Source: Desulfobacterales bacterium (GTDB taxonomy: Bacteria > Desulfobacterota > Desulfobacteria > Desulfobacterales > C00003060). From it: a DNA stretch of 6,275 bases. Of this stretch, positions 5,503 to 6,275 are shown in pieces. The stretch covers positions 1,716,136 to 1,722,410 of the forward strand of contig CP070769.1 in NCBI GenBank assembly GCA_020347085.1, read 5' to 3'. The notes beneath the pieces were generated by a model, which was not told where the DNA came from, ran no database searches, and worked only from the letters and a program-made list of their open reading frames with translations. How positions within the stretch are numbered: the first letter of the stretch is position 1; every line of letters begins with the position of its first letter. Both the position numbers and the translations under genes were made by a program.

Positions 5503-6147
5503 ATGATGACTAGTAAAAATGTGAGGATGGGAGTTTTGGTTTGGGTGGTATGTGTCTTGGGCGGCCAGCTATGTGGCTGTCTTGGCGCCCAACGCGCTCC
5601 TACATATCCTCATAATATATGTGAAATCTTTCGGGAAAATCGGGCATGGTATAAAAGTGCATATGCCTCCTACCAGAAGTGGGGCATCCCCATTCCGGTC
5701 ATGATGGCTATCATGTATCAAGAATCTAGGTTCGAGGCTAAAGTGAAACCTCCCCGCACCACGTGTCTTTGCATTTTTCCGGGACCTCGACCCTCCTCAG
5801 CGTATGGCTACTCGCAGGCACTGGATACGACGTGGGACAAATATAAACGGTCCACAGGCAACAGGGGAGCTGACAGGGATGATTTTGGCGATGCCATAGA
5901 TTTCATCGGCTGGTATTCTTACCTGAGTTACAGTCGATGTAAGATTGCAAAGAATGATGCATACAATCTGTATCTGGCTTACCATGAGGGTCAAGGAGGA
6001 TTTTTTCGCAAGAGCTATGGAAAGAAGGCGTGGTTGCGGCGAGTTGCCACCGAGGTTGCAAGCAGAGCAACAACCTACAAAAAACAACTCGCTGCATGTG
6101 AAAGAGAATTTCAAGAACGCAGAGGTTGTTGTCTTTGGCCGTTTTAG
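5503..6147 (+). CDS. Lytic-transglycosylase-like (SLT fold) lipoprotein
   Basis: From ATG 5503 this gives 214 aa. The N-terminus has a basic n-region (K5, R8), a hydrophobic segment GVLVWVVCVLGGQ (10-22) and a lipobox-like LCGC (23-26), predicting lipidation at Cys26 and anchoring in the envelope; C24 at -2 is unusual. The catalytic glutamate of the SLT family is E74 in MAIMYQESRF (69-78). SAYGYSQAL (99-107) matches the G-hh-Q motif, and LAYHEGQGG (158-166) the A-Y-N/H-x-G motif. Such enzymes cleave the beta-1,4 MurNAc-GlcNAc bond in peptidoglycan, forming 1,6-anhydro ends. Between the glutamate and the YGY motif lies a segment KPPRTTCLCIFPGPRPSS (82-99), and the protein ends in GCCLWPF. I recall close proteins, annotated only as SLT-domain proteins, sharing the KPPRT...RPSSAYGY and WPF features. 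The frame is open back to an ATG at 5437, adding 22 residues, but that start would bury the signal peptide. No strong ribosome site supports either start. Confidence 0.88.
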   Translation: MMTSKNVRMGVLVWVVCVLGGQLCGCLGAQRAPTYPHNICEIFRENRAWYKSAYASYQKWGIPIPVMMAIMYQESRFEAKVKPPRTTCLCIFPGPRPSSAYGYSQALDTTWDKYKRSTGNRGADRDDFGDAIDFIGWYSYLSYSRCKIAKNDAYNLYLAYHEGQGGFFRKSYGKKAWLRRVATEVASRATTYKKQLAACEREFQERRGCCLWPF

Positions 6148-6212
6148 GGTTCGCTGAGGAAACGGCAGGAAGAAAGATGGGAAGGAATTTGAATCAACAA
6201 GGGAAAAAGAAC

Positions 6213-6275
6213 ATGATGATTATGGGGCATCGTGGAGCTGCGGCTTTGGAGCCTGAGAATACCTTGCGTTCTATT
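6213..6275 (+). CDS. Glycerophosphodiester phosphodiesterase, N-terminal fragment (cut by window edge)
   Basis: Only 21 codons are present: MMIMGHRGAAALEPENTLRS and one more residue. GHRGA...PENT is the hallmark N-terminal motif of the GDPD/UgpQ family, in which the His-Arg pair and the Glu-Asn take part in catalysis and metal binding. These enzymes hydrolyse glycerophosphodiesters to glycerol-3-phosphate and an alcohol. The ATG at 6213 has AAGGGA (6199-6204) 8 bases upstream and fits the family start. An in-frame ATG at 6177, with AGGA 8 bases upstream, would add 12 residues. No signal peptide is seen, suggesting a cytoplasmic UgpQ-like form. It follows the lipoprotein gene by about 65 bases. 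Confidence 0.85.
   Translation, partial: MMIMGHRGAAALEPENTLRSI

Noticed and set aside
1..6275. CRISPR array, tRNA or rRNA genes
   Set aside because: No regularly spaced direct repeats, tRNA cloverleaf or rRNA sequence was seen on either strand.

Overview
The window looks like a chromosomal segment of a mesophilic anaerobic bacterium. The best guess is a delta-proteobacterial / Desulfobacterota-type lineage, inferred from gene content and style (paired radical SAM enzymes, a WYL regulator, alanine dehydrogenase, GC-rich intergenic palindromes). No rRNA, tRNA or other taxonomic marker is present, so this assignment is weak.

Layout. Positions 1-906 (minus strand) hold a WYL-domain transcriptional regulator whose C-terminus runs off the left edge. 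A 316-bp intergenic region (907-1222) separates it from a divergent two-gene cassette. This region carries small inverted repeats and two GC-rich palindromes. The cassette (1223-2071 and 2068-3114, plus strand, ATGA overlap) encodes two different radical SAM proteins. The first is a compact 282-aa enzyme with CX3CX2C and an altered SGCEPT motif. The second is a 348-aa enzyme with TGGEP and a cysteine-rich C-terminal region suggesting auxiliary iron-sulfur clusters. Positions 3115-3367 are noncoding and full of inverted repeats.

From 3368 to the right edge all genes are on the plus strand and belong to well-known families: alanine dehydrogenase (ald), a TerB-like helical protein, a CutA1 divalent-cation-tolerance protein (cutA), a lytic-transglycosylase-like lipoprotein, and the first 21 codons of a glycerophosphodiester phosphodiesterase.

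How they may work together. The radical SAM pair, with its tight coupling and divergent regulator, is the only part that looks like a possible uncharacterised system. By eye it is AT-richer than ald and is bracketed by palindromic elements that share a 9-base core, so it may be a movable or acquired cassette. Its substrate cannot be read from the sequence: no precursor peptide, transporter or obvious pathway partner is present. The right-hand genes are a loose co-directional series (gaps of about 47 bp or more, except the cutA/lipoprotein junction) with housekeeping roles in amino-acid metabolism, metal tolerance, and cell-wall and lipid turnover. They do not obviously form one pathway.
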